Origin: Eonycteris spelaea
Lineage: Eukaryota; Chordata; Mammalia; Chiroptera; Pteropodidae
Assembly: GCA_003508835.1 (NCBI GenBank)
Contig: PUFA01000116.1
Location: forward strand, 3,100,001-3,164,000
Reading direction: 5' to 3'
Length of the DNA: 64,000 nt
Made by a program: the position numbers and the translations under genes. The notes under the pieces are model-generated. The model did not search any database. It saw only the letters and a program-made list of their open reading frames with translations, and was not told the DNA's origin. Shown here piece by piece: positions 48,930-60,686 of the stretch; position 1 is the first letter of the stretch; each line of letters opens with the position of its first letter.

Positions 48930-49130
48930 CACAGGGAGTAAAAGAGCGCACGGGCGCCGGAGGGCACCGAAGAAGGGGCGCAGGAAGTGGTGAGGGAGGC
49001 TGGAGAGAGAGGCTGCTGGCTCGGAACAGCACGGCAGCCCTCACGGCTGTGCCTGGGCCATCCTGCGGCCCCGCCAGTCTTCTCGGCACTGCTCGCCTTC
49101 GGCACTCCTCACAAGCGGAAACCAGCCCTG
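48930..49130. other. Isolated CpG-dense patch with a long minus-strand frame
   Basis: About fifteen CpG in 200 bp sit within AT-rich flanks. A 122-codon minus frame (49137 down to 48769) starts inside it with MAAGL and a favourable start context (A at -3, G at +4). It is rich in Arg, Pro and Ser. Long frames are expected in GC-rich DNA with few stop codons. No TATA, exon donor or homology was recognised, so I do not call it a gene. Confidence 0.6.
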
Positions 49131-50385
49131 CTGCCATTGTTTATGTTCATTCTCACACAAGCCCACTCCCCAAATCACAATGAGACGACCATCTGCAACT
49201 AATTCCACATTTCCTGAGATGAACAAACAGAATTTGTTTTTAAAGAGAATTCAGAACTGTTTTCTAACTTCTCAAAAGTAGTCAGCCTTTCTTAGATCTC
49301 AAAGAGTCTCTGCTTCCCTCAAGGAAGCATGAAGAGTAATTGTAACAGACAAACTTCATTTCTCTAAAGAATCTCAGCGCTCATCCACAATCTCCAAGGA
49401 ACTCATTTAGCTAGCAGTGAAGAAAAAATAAAATAAAATAAAAAATAAAAACCAAAAACCAAACTCAATCTTGAAAAAAATATTCAATAAAATTTTAGAA
49501 ATAGCCCCAAAGAAAAAACACATAATGTACAAAATAATCCATTTAAAAATCATCCGATTGTTATGTATTTGATTACTAAATGAGTTCGAAACATAGTATA
49601 CTATATAAACTTCCATAATGTATCACTTGAAAATGAACGTTTTACATTTCTTATTGTCTACATTTGAGTTGGATTTATTTTTATGGAACTGCACACTGTG
49701 GAATTTTAATAATCTTAATTATTGAGGTTCATAGCCCTTACTCTGCGAGAAAGACTCAAATTTCACCTTACCTCAGGGCATGATGCTAAACCTTGATTAG
49801 TTAGCCACACATCACTATTTCCAAACCTTCAATTTTTCTGTTTAAATTCAGGCTCAGTTCTAGTTAACCCAAAACACCCACTTGTTTCTTCATTTCAACT
49901 TTTTAAAATTCTCTAAAACCATGTTTTTGTGGTTTCTTGTTACAATAAGACCATTGGAATGAATCTAAAGGAGGCTGCCCTTGATGAATAAGGATAATTC
50001 AGGGTCTTAAACTCATTATTCACAACACCAATTATCACTGGAAATTATCTCTATCTCTAAAAAACAAAAATTTCAATAAAGGATATAGAAACCTATTATT
50101 GTGGTAGTTTTGGTTAGATCACGTTTTACTCACACTTTTTTTTAGTGATGTTTAAAAGTATTTTATATAATCTACTTCATGAATAGATTTGAAATAGGTG
50201 ATAAACTAAATATAAACTAGATTATAAAATAGATTTATGAATAGGTTTTAAAAATAAAGTTTTCTATTTGTCTTCAAGTAATCATTAACTTTAAAAAAAA
50301 CTTTAAAATAATAATATATTTTTTCTAAATAGGCATAGAATACTGTATTTTCAAGTTCCTGAGGTAGCTTTTGCTTAAGTTTTTT
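49131..50385. other. AT-rich DNA with an (AAAAT)n tract
   Basis: Nothing recognised beyond the short A-rich pentamer repeat at about 49422-49451. Confidence 0.5.
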
Positions 50386-50403
50386 AAAATAACAAAGTCC
50401 ATT
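50386..50403 (+). repeat. Target-site duplication, left copy
   Basis: AAAATAACAAAGTCCATT, repeated at 50942-50959 with one mismatch (T to G). The preceding T run gives TT/AAAA, the expected top-strand form of an L1 endonuclease nick. Confidence 0.85.
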
Positions 50404-50880
50404 GGGCAAAGAAGTTATGATTCTTATATACAATGGAATATTACTTAGCCATTAAAAAAATGAAATCCTACCATTTGCAATGACATGGATGGACCTAGAG
50501 GTTATTATGCTGAGTAAAATAAGTCAGACCAAGAAAGATAAAAATACCATATGATTTTACTTGCACAATCTAAGGAACAAAAATAACAAACTAATCAAAA
50601 ACAGACTCACAGACATAGAAGACAATCTGGTGACGAACAGAGGGGAAGGGGTAGGGGGGCTGGGAGAAAATGGTGAAGGTTTAAAGAAGTACAAGTAAGT
50701 AGTTGATAGATGGTCACAGGGATGGGGAGCACAGCACAGGGATTGCAATAGCATTAACGTAATGCCTAGGTGGAAAGCCAGAGAAGAGAAAGAGCAATCG
50801 GGGAGATCACTTTATAAACTATATAAATGTCTAACCAATGTGTACTGTATACTTGAAACTAATAATAAAGTAATATTTAA
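50404..50880 (+). mobile_element. LINE-1, 5' truncated, complete 3' end, flanked by target-site duplication
   Basis: It starts at 'gggcaaagaagttatgattc' in the ORF2 C-terminus and runs through 'atacaatggaatattactta', 'gacatggatggacctagagg', 'aagtcagaccaagaaagata' and the G-rich 3' UTR 'gaacagaggggaaggggtag', to 'taaccaatgtgtactgtata'. The tail has become an AAAG microsatellite. An 18-bp duplication flanks the whole insertion. It is the same subfamily as the copy at 38045 and the clearest single insertion event in the window. Confidence 0.95.
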
Positions 50881-50881
50881 A

Positions 50882-50925
<44 letters not shown>

Positions 50926-50941
50926 AAAGAAAGAATGAAAG
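50881..50941 (+). repeat. (GAAA)n microsatellite from the L1 tail
   Basis: About fourteen GAAA units with a few imperfections, directly between the L1 3' UTR and the right target duplication. It therefore arose from the poly(A) tail. Confidence 0.95.
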
Positions 50942-50959
50942 AAAATAACAAAGGCCATT
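50942..50959 (+). repeat. Target-site duplication, right copy
   Basis: AAAATAACAAAGGCCATT, matching the left copy at 50386-50403 at 17 of 18 bases. Confidence 0.85.
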
Positions 50960-51955
50960 TTCAAAAGTCTATGAAGAATTCAAAGTTTACAGTTCAAACT
51001 TGTTTTGACAATTTCAAATAAAAAACAAAAGTAACTGAAAGAATACTGAATGACCTCAACTTAAGAAACAATACATATTTTAATAAAGCTATTCTAGAAA
51101 CCAACATTGCAGTATTAAAATAAATGTTACAATAATCCTAAACATCCCGTTTTAATGTTAGAGGAATGGGACAAAATATGTGCAGCAAAAAAAAAACAAA
51201 AAAAAAACCCCAAAAAGAAATCGCTTAATCATACCAAATTTTCTATTCTTTGTAGGGTATTATTGGACATTTCAAACTTTCTGAGAACAATTCTTCCATT
51301 GGTTAACCAGCAGCGGTCTAGATGAGGGTGAATTGCATGCTCGTTTCTGTACAGCAGTGACACTGATAATGTAGAGAGTAACCTACAAAAACAAATCACT
51401 GCATTTTATACTCTCCAAAGTCTCTGGAGCCTCAAGGTGGCCCTTTCCCGTGTACGTTCTCATCATTCAGTACTTGCTCTTTCATGCCTTTTCCTTTCTG
51501 TAATTTGTGATACTGCAGGAAAGTGACCGAGGAAGTTGCATTTGCTGGTTGCTGTAGGGATGGCAGGTTTCAGATGAGGAATTCTCAAGTGGGCGTGAAA
51601 GACTGTCAGGAGTGCTTAGGCGGGAGTTCACTCCTTTGCATTCAGGCAGGGGTGCATACTTGCACGCTCTACTCCGGCAACAGATTTAGACCGAAGACTG
51701 CACTGATTTAAGGCGGCGTTCCTTCATCTGAAGGATTCAGAAGCTTTCTACCATACTAATTCATCCTCCCGACAGGTCTGTGACACAAGGTGGAAGTTTC
51801 TGTTGTTCTTTTATTTTTCCTTACAAAAGTATAAAAAGAAAATATAATCCTAGAATCATCATTCCTAGCTAACATTTTACTTCTAGCAAATTCGGCACAC
51901 AGTTGCTGGGTGGGCCAGATGCTAGTTAGAGAAAAATTGCCTGGAACATAGTTGT
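50960..51955. other. Unique DNA, A-rich tract at 51186-51214
   Basis: Nothing recognised apart from the A/C low-complexity tract. About 51420-51720 is GC-richer, with no exon features. Confidence 0.45.
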
Positions 51956-51957
51956 TC

Positions 51958-52340
51958 TTTTGCTTGGACTACCACGACAAAGTACTGCAGACTGGGTGGC
52001 CTAAACAAGAAAAATTTATTTTCTTACAATTCTTGAAGCAAGAAGTCTGAGATGAAGGTGTCAGCTGGGTTGGTTTCTTCTGAGGTGTCCCTGCTTGGCT
52101 TGTAGATGGCCATCTCTCCATGTCATCATATGGTCTTCCTTCTATGTGTATGTCTCTCCTAATATTTTTAAAAAAAGAAACTCCAGTCTTATCAGATTAG
52201 GGCCCATCCTCATGACCTCATTTTAACTTTACCTCTTTAAAGACCTCATCTTCAAATATGGTCACATTCAGAGGTACTGGGAGTTAGGACTGTGACATCC
52301 TCCCAATATGTTTTGGGGCGACACGATTCAGCTACCACAA
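51958..52340 (-). mobile_element. MaLR LTR, MLT1-type, antisense
   Basis: 'aaagtactgcagactgggtg', 'gtcagctgggttggtttctt', 'ctgaggtgtccctgcttggc', 'ttgtagatggccatctctcc', 'tcagattagggcccatcctc' and 'ggtactgggagttaggactg' are reverse-complement MLT1 in full order. It is a solo LTR in the same orientation as the copy at 20045. Confidence 0.9.
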
Positions 52341-52369
52341 TTAAATCCAGACACTTGGCTCTTCTCACC

Positions 52370-53010
52370 ACAGCAGAATCCAGGGTGGTTCTGGGCACTC
52401 ATTACCGTTCATTTTCACATCCCTTCTCCACAGTTTTAGCAGCACAACCTTTCTAAATCTCATTCTTTTGCTTAAAATTATTCCCAGTCCCTCTGCTTGG
52501 CTCCCCCCCCGTGCCTTCTAGATAGATTTCAGTTCCTTAGCTGGCTGGGTATGAAAGTCCTTGAGGTTTTGCCTTGTCCTATTTCTCCATTTTCATCTCC
52601 TTCAGCCCTAACAAACCTGGCATTCTCCAAGTGCTCTAAGCTTTATCAGGCCTGTTACCCTTTGCACATGCTAATCCTTTTGCCTGAAATGTCCTTTCTC
52701 ACATTCCCTTCCTGTGATTTGTTTCCTGGCTGACTCTTGTTCCTTTATCAAAACTCTAATGTCATTGTCCTAGGAGGCCTTTCATGCCCCAGGCTATGTG
52801 GCCTATACAGTCTCCATACTCCCTCAGCTCCCTGACTGGCTCTAAGCCATGGCTCTTATAGAAACAGATTGAAATGGCTGTGATCTGTCCCCTAGAATGT
52901 GACTCCTTGAGGACTGTATATTTCTTTTTAGTTCTCAGAGCCTACCCCTGCATTCCCCAGAAAGCAAGGGCTTAACAAGTATTTTCTGAATGAATTAATA
53001 AATACATGAA
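52370..53010 (+). mobile_element. L2 LINE 3' region, sense
   Basis: 'agatttcagttccttagctg', 'caggcctgttaccctttgca', 'catgctaatccttttgcctg', 'gaaatgtcctttctcacatt', 'gtcctaggaggcctttcatg', 'agaatgtgactccttgagga' and 'agtattttctgaatgaatta' follow the L2 3' end through to its terminus. This is the most complete L2 tail in the window. The 78-codon frame inside is not a gene. Confidence 0.85.
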
Positions 53011-53040
53011 TGGGTGAATCTACAAAACAATTCTTTCCAG

Positions 53041-53290
53041 CAAGCATCATCAGCACCTGTTCTACAGCTTTAGACAGACCTTGGTTTGAAATCCAGCTCC
53101 CTGGCAACCTTTAGCTATATTAACTTGGACAAGTTCCTTAATAGATTTCTTTGTCTGAAAGATTGTAAGTAAACTTCACTGAGTTTTTGTAAGGTTTTAA
53201 AGGAAAAAAAAAAAAAACATGAACATCCTTGTATGTTATGAGTAATCATCATCATCACGAACAGCAATTTTTATTATTGTCACACAATGA
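53041..53290 (+). repeat. MIR SINE, sense
   Basis: 'cagaccttggtttgaaatcc', 'agctccctggcaacctttag', 'aacttggacaagttccttaa' and 'gatttctttgtctgaaagat' match the MIR tRNA-related part and core. It has an internal A-run expansion at about 53202-53217. Confidence 0.75.
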
Positions 53291-53727
53291 AGGAGTTAGG
53301 TTCTCTAAACCCAGGCTGTCCAGCTACCATCCTTTGTCAGTATTTTTCCAAGACATCTGATGATGATTGGCAGACTGAGAAAATACCAATCCTGTTTACT
53401 AAATAATTCTTCTCTAGACTAGTCTTCAGTAAGACTGATGGGTCCACCAGAGTCAAACAGAGCTAGAGAGAAGAATCTAGCAATCCATAAATCACAACTC
53501 TATTCTCAGCTTTAGTTAGTTCTATAATTATTTGGCAGCACTAAAATCAACCCAAATGTGTAATTCTTCAAAATATGAAATGACGCTGATTATAATCAGT
53601 TGGTTGAAAAGCAAATACTATAAGAGAAAGAAGAGAGAGCGAGTGCTCTGAGGCACTTGACAGTTACGGGAAAGGAAAGCGTGGGCTGTGGTGTGGTTCT
53701 TTAGCAAATGGAACGTACCACAACCAG

Positions 53728-53893
53728 AGCTGTGGTTCTCAAGCGTTAGCCTGCTTCAGACCCACCTGGAGTTTCTGACTCAGTAGGTCTGGGGCTGAGG
53801 CCAGAGAACTGGCATTTCTAACAAGTCCCCAGGTGATGCGAGGTGCTGCTGATGCTGCTGGTCCAGGGACCACACTGAGAACTGCTAGATTAG
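53728..53893 (+). mobile_element. MER5A-type hAT MITE, nearly complete
   Basis: 'gctgtggttctcaagcgtta', 'cacctggagtttctgactca', 'gtaggtctggggctgaggcc', 'agagaactggcatttctaac', 'ccaggtgatgcgaggtgctg' and 'ccacactgagaactgctaga' span both inverted ends of MER5A, with a small internal deletion. No clear 8-bp duplication remains. Confidence 0.92.
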
Positions 53894-54934
53894 GATGCAG
53901 GAAGAAGAGCTGCGACTCTTAGAGAAAGAGGGTATAATCAATCACTGAGCAGGATTTCTGTGACATGAGATAAAAGACAAAGGGAAGGAATAACCCCTAA
54001 AAAGACGAGGGCTGTTTCTTCCTGGGAGACCTGAGGAACAGCCCTTTGGGGAAGGGGAGCTGAGCTTTCACCAGCAGGTAGAGCAGAATGCAACCCAACA
54101 CTTGGGAAAGCTGTTACGGCCAGAGCAGAGAAAGGGATACTGATTCCTTTGCACTCTGGTCAGGTGAGAGGAAGTCACTGAGATCACAGTACTATTTCCT
54201 CCTATTTTTTAAAATTAAACGTTTATTTCCTTCTTCATAGATGTGTGTGAAACAGCTTCTCAGAAACTGTGGGTTATTTGCAGATTGTTTATGTACACCA
54301 TAATTATGTTTTTTAAAAAGAGTTTGCCCGTGTGCTTGTTATCGTGTTTACACTTTTCTATCTGCTGCAGTGTTATTTAGGTAGGGTTAATCCGTGTGTA
54401 GCATCTGGCAAATTTTGAATTCCTGATGGGTTTGGAGACTTGGAGCTCTTTGAGCTGTCTAGAAATATGAAGGCAAAAATAAAATGAAATAAAGAAGAAA
54501 TAGGAAACCTAGAGTTAACTGGATTGTTCTAGTATTTTTCACTGCCTTATATATAAATGTCTTCTGTGAAGTATATCGACAAACCTCCAGGATAGCAAAT
54601 TGTTAGGTGGTTTCCGGAGACCTAAGACACAGCTGTCTCCTTGTATTAAAGTTGTGGGCCACACACACCCCCCAGAAAAATGGTCCATAATCTCCATTCC
54701 TGTCCCTCTAAGCAGAGATCACAGATTTGTGAGCCTCCTCTGTCATCGGGAGCCTGCACCCTTTGCATCTTCATAGGACATTTCTTTTTTAACTTCAGGG
54801 TTTGCTTTCAGTTTTGTATAGTGATAAAGGTGGTATTTAATTTTAACACAAGTTTTATGAAATCGGTCTTTAGCTTGCTCCCTCAATTAAATTTAATTTG
54901 GGCTAGATCGAAAAAATACTGCGTTAGGGTTTAG
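53894..54934. other. Unique DNA, nothing recognised
   Basis: No gene or confident repeat. Confidence 0.45.
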
Positions 54935-55110
54935 GGGCCTGTCACTTTCCAGCTGTGTTGCCTTGGGCTGGACAGATACCTTCTCCAGGCTCTGGACTTT
55001 GGTTTCCCATCCCTAAGTGTGAGGAACAAAGGGTGATTTCCCAGAGCCCCTCAACTCTGCCTGGGCCTCCCCAACCCTGGCTCTCTAGTTCTAGAATGTA
55101 CTGAGGAATT
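54935..55110 (+). repeat. MIR/MIR3-type SINE, sense
   Basis: 'cactttccagctgtgttgcc', 'ttgggctggacagatacctt', 'ctccaggctctggactttgg' and 'tttcccatccctaagtgtga' match the MIR core. The 'ctggctctctagttctagaa' end suits the MIR3 form. Confidence 0.7.
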
Positions 55111-55935
55111 TTATTTCCTTTTCCCATCTCTTGTTTCCTTCTTTCCATTTAGAACATTGCATCTGATGTGTCTATGTTTCAATCTTCCAGGTTAGAGTCC
55201 TGCTTTTTTTCTCATTTGATTTTAGTCCTTTAGAAACCATAATGTGCTTACACCAGAAAAGTGGTAATATTTTCAGCCCAAGCATTATATCACAATAATT
55301 TTTCTGTCTTCCGAGATCAGTTCAGTTAACATTTTTCCTATCTCCTTCACAAAGCACTTTATGTAAATATAATATTACAGTGGATTTAATCTGCTAACAG
55401 TGACACAGTTTAATGCTTCATAAATTCTCTGGTTTGCTTGCCAACTGAATGTTGCAAAGTAACTGACAACATGATGGGTACATCATTATTTGTGGTGATT
55501 TATGCAAACTGATAATTAATTTTTTCTTAGGAATTGTCATAACTAGAATCCATACCAACATCTTCAGCCCTCAAGCCAACACTACTACGATGCTAATGTC
55601 ACATTCAGTGTTCACTGCTATGGAAATTACAAGCAGATGATATGTGATAATGACCCAAAGAACAGTTGATAAAAATTTCTTACTCTGACATTCTCAGAAT
55701 GAGATTCTGTATTATACTCTCTTCACAGAGAAACTTTCTCTCATCTCATGGTGTGGCTCTGGTAACACATGATACAAATGTCCTTACTGCAGTTTTTTAT
55801 TCTGCTTTGTGATTGCATCGAGAAAACACGATTCTATATTTGATTCTGGCATACCAGCTTCCCAAGAACTTATTCTAGACCACATAGAACTAGGAAGGCT
55901 AATTCCTCTTTTCGTGACCCATAATGAAAATGTTC
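55111..55935. other. Unique AT-rich DNA
   Basis: Nothing recognised with confidence. Confidence 0.45.
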
Positions 55936-55939
55936 TGTT

Positions 55940-58320
55940 TGTTTCTAGCACACCATTTTGGATAATAACCCTTCATCATTTATGTGGGTTGCAAACATTT
56001 TTTCCCCCATTTTGTAGGTTGCCTTTTCATATTCTTGATTGTTCCTTTCATTGTGCAGAAGCTTTTTAGTTTGATATAGTCCTGTTTGTTAACTTTTGAT
56101 TTTGTCACATATGCTTTAAGGCATCGTATGTTAAAAATTAAAAAAAAAAAAAAAGCCAAGACCAAAGGCAAGGAGCTTTTTTCCTATGCTTTCTTCTAGG
56201 AGTCTTATGGTTTCAGGTCTTATGTTTAAGTCTTTAACATATTTGAGTTAATTTTTGTAAGTGCTATAAGACAGGGGTCTAGTTTCATTCTTTTATATAT
56301 GACTATCCAATTTCCCCAGCACCATTTATTGAAGAAATTAACTTTCTTCATTGAGTTTTCTTGGCTCTCTTATCAAATATTGGTTGAGTTTATATGCATG
56401 GGTTTATTTCTGGGCTCTCAATTCTGTTTCATTGGTCTTTGTATCTATTTTTATACCACTGTCATAGCATTTTGATTACAGTAGATTTATAATATGTCTT
56501 GAAACCAGAAAGTATGGTACTTCTAGCTTTGTGCTTCTTTCTCAAGATGACTGTGGCTATTGGGGTCTTTTGTGGTTCCATGTAAATTTTAGGAGTGTTT
56601 TTTCCTACTAATGTAAAAGAACAAATGCTAGCTTTGGGTAGTATAAATTAAATTTTAACAATATATACTTCCAATCTATGAACATGGGGTACCTTTCCAT
56701 TTATTTGTATCTTCTTTTATTTCTTTCATCAGTTTCTTGTAGTTTTTGGTGTAATGATCTTTTACTTCTTTGGCTGAATTTCCTCTTTAGTATTTTAGTG
56801 TTTCAATGCTATTGAAAATGGAATTTTCTTTATTTCTTTTTCAAATAATTTGTTGTTACTGTATAGAAACAATACTGATTTTTGTGTGTAATTTTTTGTA
56901 TCCTGCAACTTTACTGAATGTATTGATTAGATCTAACAGGTTTTTTTTGGTAGTGTCTTAAGGATTTTTCTATATGTAAATCATGCCATCTGAAAATAGA
57001 CAGAATTTTACTCCTTTCTTTCCAATTCTGAAGTCTTTTCTTCTTTGTCTCGCCTGACTACTCTGGCTAGTACTACCACTGCTTTGTTAAATACAAGTGG
57101 TGAGAGTGGGCACCCTTGACTTGTTCTTGATCTTAAGAGGAAAAGCTTTCAAGCGTTCATCACTGAGTCTAATGTGAGCTGTGGGCTTGTCATATACAGT
57201 CTTTATCATATGGCCTATATCTAATATGTTGAGTTTTTATCATGAACAGATCTTGAATTTTTGTCATGTTTTTCTGTACCCATTAAGATAATCATACAAT
57301 TTTTTTCTTTCATTCTGTTAGTGTTATGTACCACATTGATTGATTGGAATGAGATGAACCATCCTTGCATCCCAGGGATTAATCCCACTTGATTATAATG
57401 ATCTCTTTAATGTACTGCTGAATTCAGTTTGCTAGTATTTTACCGAGAACTTTTGCATTTATATTCATCAGGGATTTTAGCCTACAGTTTTCTTTTCTGC
57501 TAGTGTCCTTTTCTGCTTTGTTATCAGGGTAATAATACAGCCTTACAACATGAGTTTGGGAATGTTCATTCCTCTTCAATTTTTTGGTAGAGTATGGAAA
57601 GTAGTGGCATTAATTCTTTAAATGTTCAGTAAAATTCCCCAGTAAAGCCATTTAGACCTGGGCTCTTCATTGAAAGATTTTTTATTACCAATTCAATCTC
57701 CTTTCTAGTAAATGGTCTGTTCAGAGTTTGTTTCTTCCTGATTCAGTCTTAGTAGGTTGTATGTTTCTAATGTTTCCATTTCTTCTAGGTTATACAGTTT
57801 GTTAGCATATAATTGTTCATAGTAGCCTTGTCTTCATATTTCTGTGGTATTTTGTAATGTCTCCTTTTTCATTTATAATTTTCCTGACTGGAGTACTCTG
57901 TCTTTTTTCATTGGTTAGTATAGCAAAAGTTTTGTCATTTTTAAAAATCTTTTCAAAGAACCAAGTCTTAGTTTTGTTAATATTTTCTATTGTTTTACTG
58001 CTTTCTATTTCCTGTATTTCTAATCTTCATTATTTCCTTCCTTCTAATACATTTGGTCTTCATTTGTTCTTCTTTTTCTAGTTCCTTAAGGCATACAGTT
58101 AGGTTGTTGAGATCTTTCTTATTTCTTGACATAGATGTTTATTGCTGTGTACTTCCTTCTTAGAATTGCTTTTGAGGCATCCCACAAGTTTTTTGGGATG
58201 TTGTGTTTCTAATTTTGTTTTTGTCAAGATACTTTTTATTTACCCTTGAATTTCTTCTTTGATCCATTGGCTTTTCAAGTCATATTCTATTCAGAATGCA
58301 CTGGGTGCTAAGCAAGTTGA
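55940..58320 (-). mobile_element. LINE-1 ORF2 fragment, antisense, 2.4 kb, degenerate
   Basis: The plus strand reads as antisense L1 ORF2 from its C-terminal half towards the endonuclease-RT linker: 'gtgcagaagctttttagttt', 'tctaggagtcttatggtttc', 'ccccagcaccatttattgaa', 'gtggttccatgtaaatttta', 'tttactgaatgtattgatta', 'tgagagtgggcacccttgac', 'cttgcatcccagggattaat' and 'gaggcatcccacaagttttt'. On the minus strand the RT catalytic box reads F-S-D-G-M-I at about 56976-56993, so the second catalytic Asp of the usual F-A-D-D is lost. An A expansion lies at 56137-56153. It is not functional. Confidence 0.9.
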
Positions 58321-59210
58321 CTTTAGATATTTTCTTTTTCAATTCTTATTACAAAGCACTGTAATATAGATATCATTTTCATATTTTAAGTGAAAAAACA
58401 GTCTAAGGAAAGTTAAATAATTCACCCCTTTCCCCCAACTACCACCTAACACAACAATTTCTCTTTTTAACAAAGCTTCTGTTCTTTGGCACAAGTACAA
58501 AAATAGTTATAAACTGTTGGAATTAGGTACAAAAGAACCAACTGATGCACCAGGATTAAAGCATAGTAGTTTAAATTTGTCTTGTTATATAAGTGTGTAC
58601 TTGGCTGTAGCAATATTATTTAAGAAGAATTGTGGGTCACTTGGACTTAGGAAGTCATGTTCTGAAATCTGCCTGCCTTTAATATATCTGAGCAGCCAAG
58701 CCCAGCTGCCAGGCAAAGCTTAGTAAGATCCAAGAGTAACCCAGTATGACTCCACAAAGAATAGGGGCAGGGCAGGGGGATAAGGAGAAAGCCCATAATC
58801 ATAGAATATGCCTCTATTCTCTGAAGCTGATGTTATATCTAATGAAACTCACTGTGAGATGGTCTTCTTGTGAACTCACGAAGAACTTAGTTTTGTTGAG
58901 GACCTTTAGACTATAAGAAGAATTCCACTTACCCATGCCTATCATCAGCATCAAGCAATACCTGGAATGGTGAGAGACTAACCCCACCTGCTGTCCTTGA
59001 CCTGTGATCTGCCCTTTATTTCCCCACTAGGTCTTTGGAGGCCTAGAGGCGGCCATAATGGTTCCTTGCTCATTCTCTACACTTGGTGGGCCTACAAATC
59101 CATAGAAGACACTTCTCATTACAAACAAGAAAATTCATTCTTACATAGATGAATTCAGTCACTTGGAGAGTCAGTAGGGAAGTTATGGCATACAGCTATT
59201 TTATTATAAA
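58321..59210. other. Unique DNA, possibly a small MIR relic at 58355-58430
   Basis: The start shows 'atcattttcatattttaagt' with 'gaaaaaacagtctaagg', a weak antisense MIR resemblance. The remainder is unrecognised. Confidence 0.35.
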
Positions 59211-59214
59211 AGCC

Positions 59215-59345
59215 ATGTTGTTGTAACTCCAGCTCTGTCACTCCTGGCTGTGCTGGTCTTTCTAAATCTCAGCTTCCTTAACTTTAAAAAGTTTGTCACA
59301 AAGTGAGATAATTTATATGAGGCATAGACTAAAAAAGATCTATGT
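59215..59345 (+). repeat. MIR SINE, sense
   Basis: 'ctccagctctgtcactcctg', 'gctgtgctggtctttctaaa' and 'tctcagcttccttaacttta' match the MIR core. The 3' end is decayed. Confidence 0.65.
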
Positions 59346-59439
59346 ATTTAAAAATTATTTACAGTATTTAAAACACACAAAAGAATGTGCGTAATGCGTA
59401 GGTTATGTAGTAACCCACTCAAAGAAACACCTTTGATGT

Positions 59440-59895
59440 ATCACTAAACATACTTAACTAAATGTATTTAACACATAACATTGTACAACTTGAAGGTGTA
59501 CACATTAATTTGATATATTTAAGTATTGTAATATGATTGCCATTGTAGTGATCATTAGTACCTCTATCAAGTTATATAATAAGCCTTTCTTTTTAGTGGC
59601 TAAAATCATTAAGTTCTAGTCTCTTGGCGAATTTGATGATAACACAACGCCGTTTTCTATATTTACTATACTGTGCATTGGATTTCTAGGACTTATTTAC
59701 TACTCATTGTAAGTTTGTACCCTTAAACAACCTTTGTCCTATCCTCCCACCTCCCCTTCCCCTGGTAACCACCATTTTTCTTTGTTTTTACAAGTCTGGC
59801 ATTTTTAGGTTCCACATATAAATGTTGTCGTACAGTACACGTATTTCTCTGACTTATGTCACTTAGCATAATATTGAACACTATTAATATAAACA
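59440..59895 (-). mobile_element. LINE-1 3' UTR and ORF2 end, antisense
   Basis: 'acttgaaggtgtacacatta', 'atatgattgccattgtagtg', 'tcattagtacctctatcaag', 'ctgtgcattggatttctagg', 'cccctggtaaccaccatttt', 'aggttccacatataaatgtt' and 'ctgacttatgtcacttagca' are the antisense 3' end of a boreoeutherian L1 as I remember it. Confidence 0.85.
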
Positions 59896-60039
59896 TTTTT
59901 TTCCATGTTTTCTATTCCCCTGTGTAAAAACTTTGGTGTACAGACCTAAAAGTGAAGATGCTGATTTGTAGATTAGTGCATGTTCAACTTTAATAGGTAA
60001 TTTCAATTCTCTATCCAAAAACATTGTCTATAATCACAT

Positions 60040-60330
60040 ATATTGATTGTATAAACTCGCCTTTTAAAAGTACTTGCTCTTGGTCTTTTGATCATGTTAT
60101 TTAATTCATGTTTTCTATTACCTTCATTATTTATTCATTCTACTTTCTTAGGATTTATTTTATTGCGCTGTTCCTTCTTAAGATTGATGTTTACATAATG
60201 TTTAGTCTTTCTTTTCTAATATAAGTGTTTCAGGAAATAACATTCTCTGGAAGAATCGTTTTGGGTGTCTCTCTGGTTTATAGAATATTTCTGTCCACAT
60301 TTAAAATTTTTAAATGATCTTTTCCCATCC
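60040..60330 (-). mobile_element. Possible LINE-1 ORF2 internal fragment, antisense
   Basis: 'attcattctactttcttagg' and 'tctttcttttctaatataag' recall antisense L1 ORF2 text upstream of the 'catcccacaa' block. It may belong to the element at 59440 through an internal deletion. The assignment is weak. Confidence 0.35.
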
Positions 60331-60562
60331 ATATTAAATACCATAAGTATTTTATATAGACAGTATTTATGTGATTGCCTACATTTGCTGAGTGTACCAA
60401 TATTTTATTTTTGATTTGCAGTATATATAGATCATTTGGTTTTAAGCATTTTACATTGCCCTTGTAATCTATTTTGGGTATTTAGATGTGTTCAACTTTC
60501 CAAATATGTAATTTCTTTAAAAGATGTTATTTTGTTATTGATATTTCATTTTATAACTTGTG

Positions 60563-60686
60563 ATTCTTTCTTCCCTCTTTCTCTACTCCTTCTCTTTTAT
60601 CATCCCTCTCTCCATTCTCCTCACCCCCCACTCTCTCTGGTATCTCCCTTCCTCTACCCTTCCTTCCCCCATTTCCTCCCAACTCA
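60563..60686. repeat. Polypyrimidine-rich tract
   Basis: About 120 bp with very few purines on the plus strand. The overlapping 87-codon frame is a low-complexity artefact. Confidence 0.8.
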
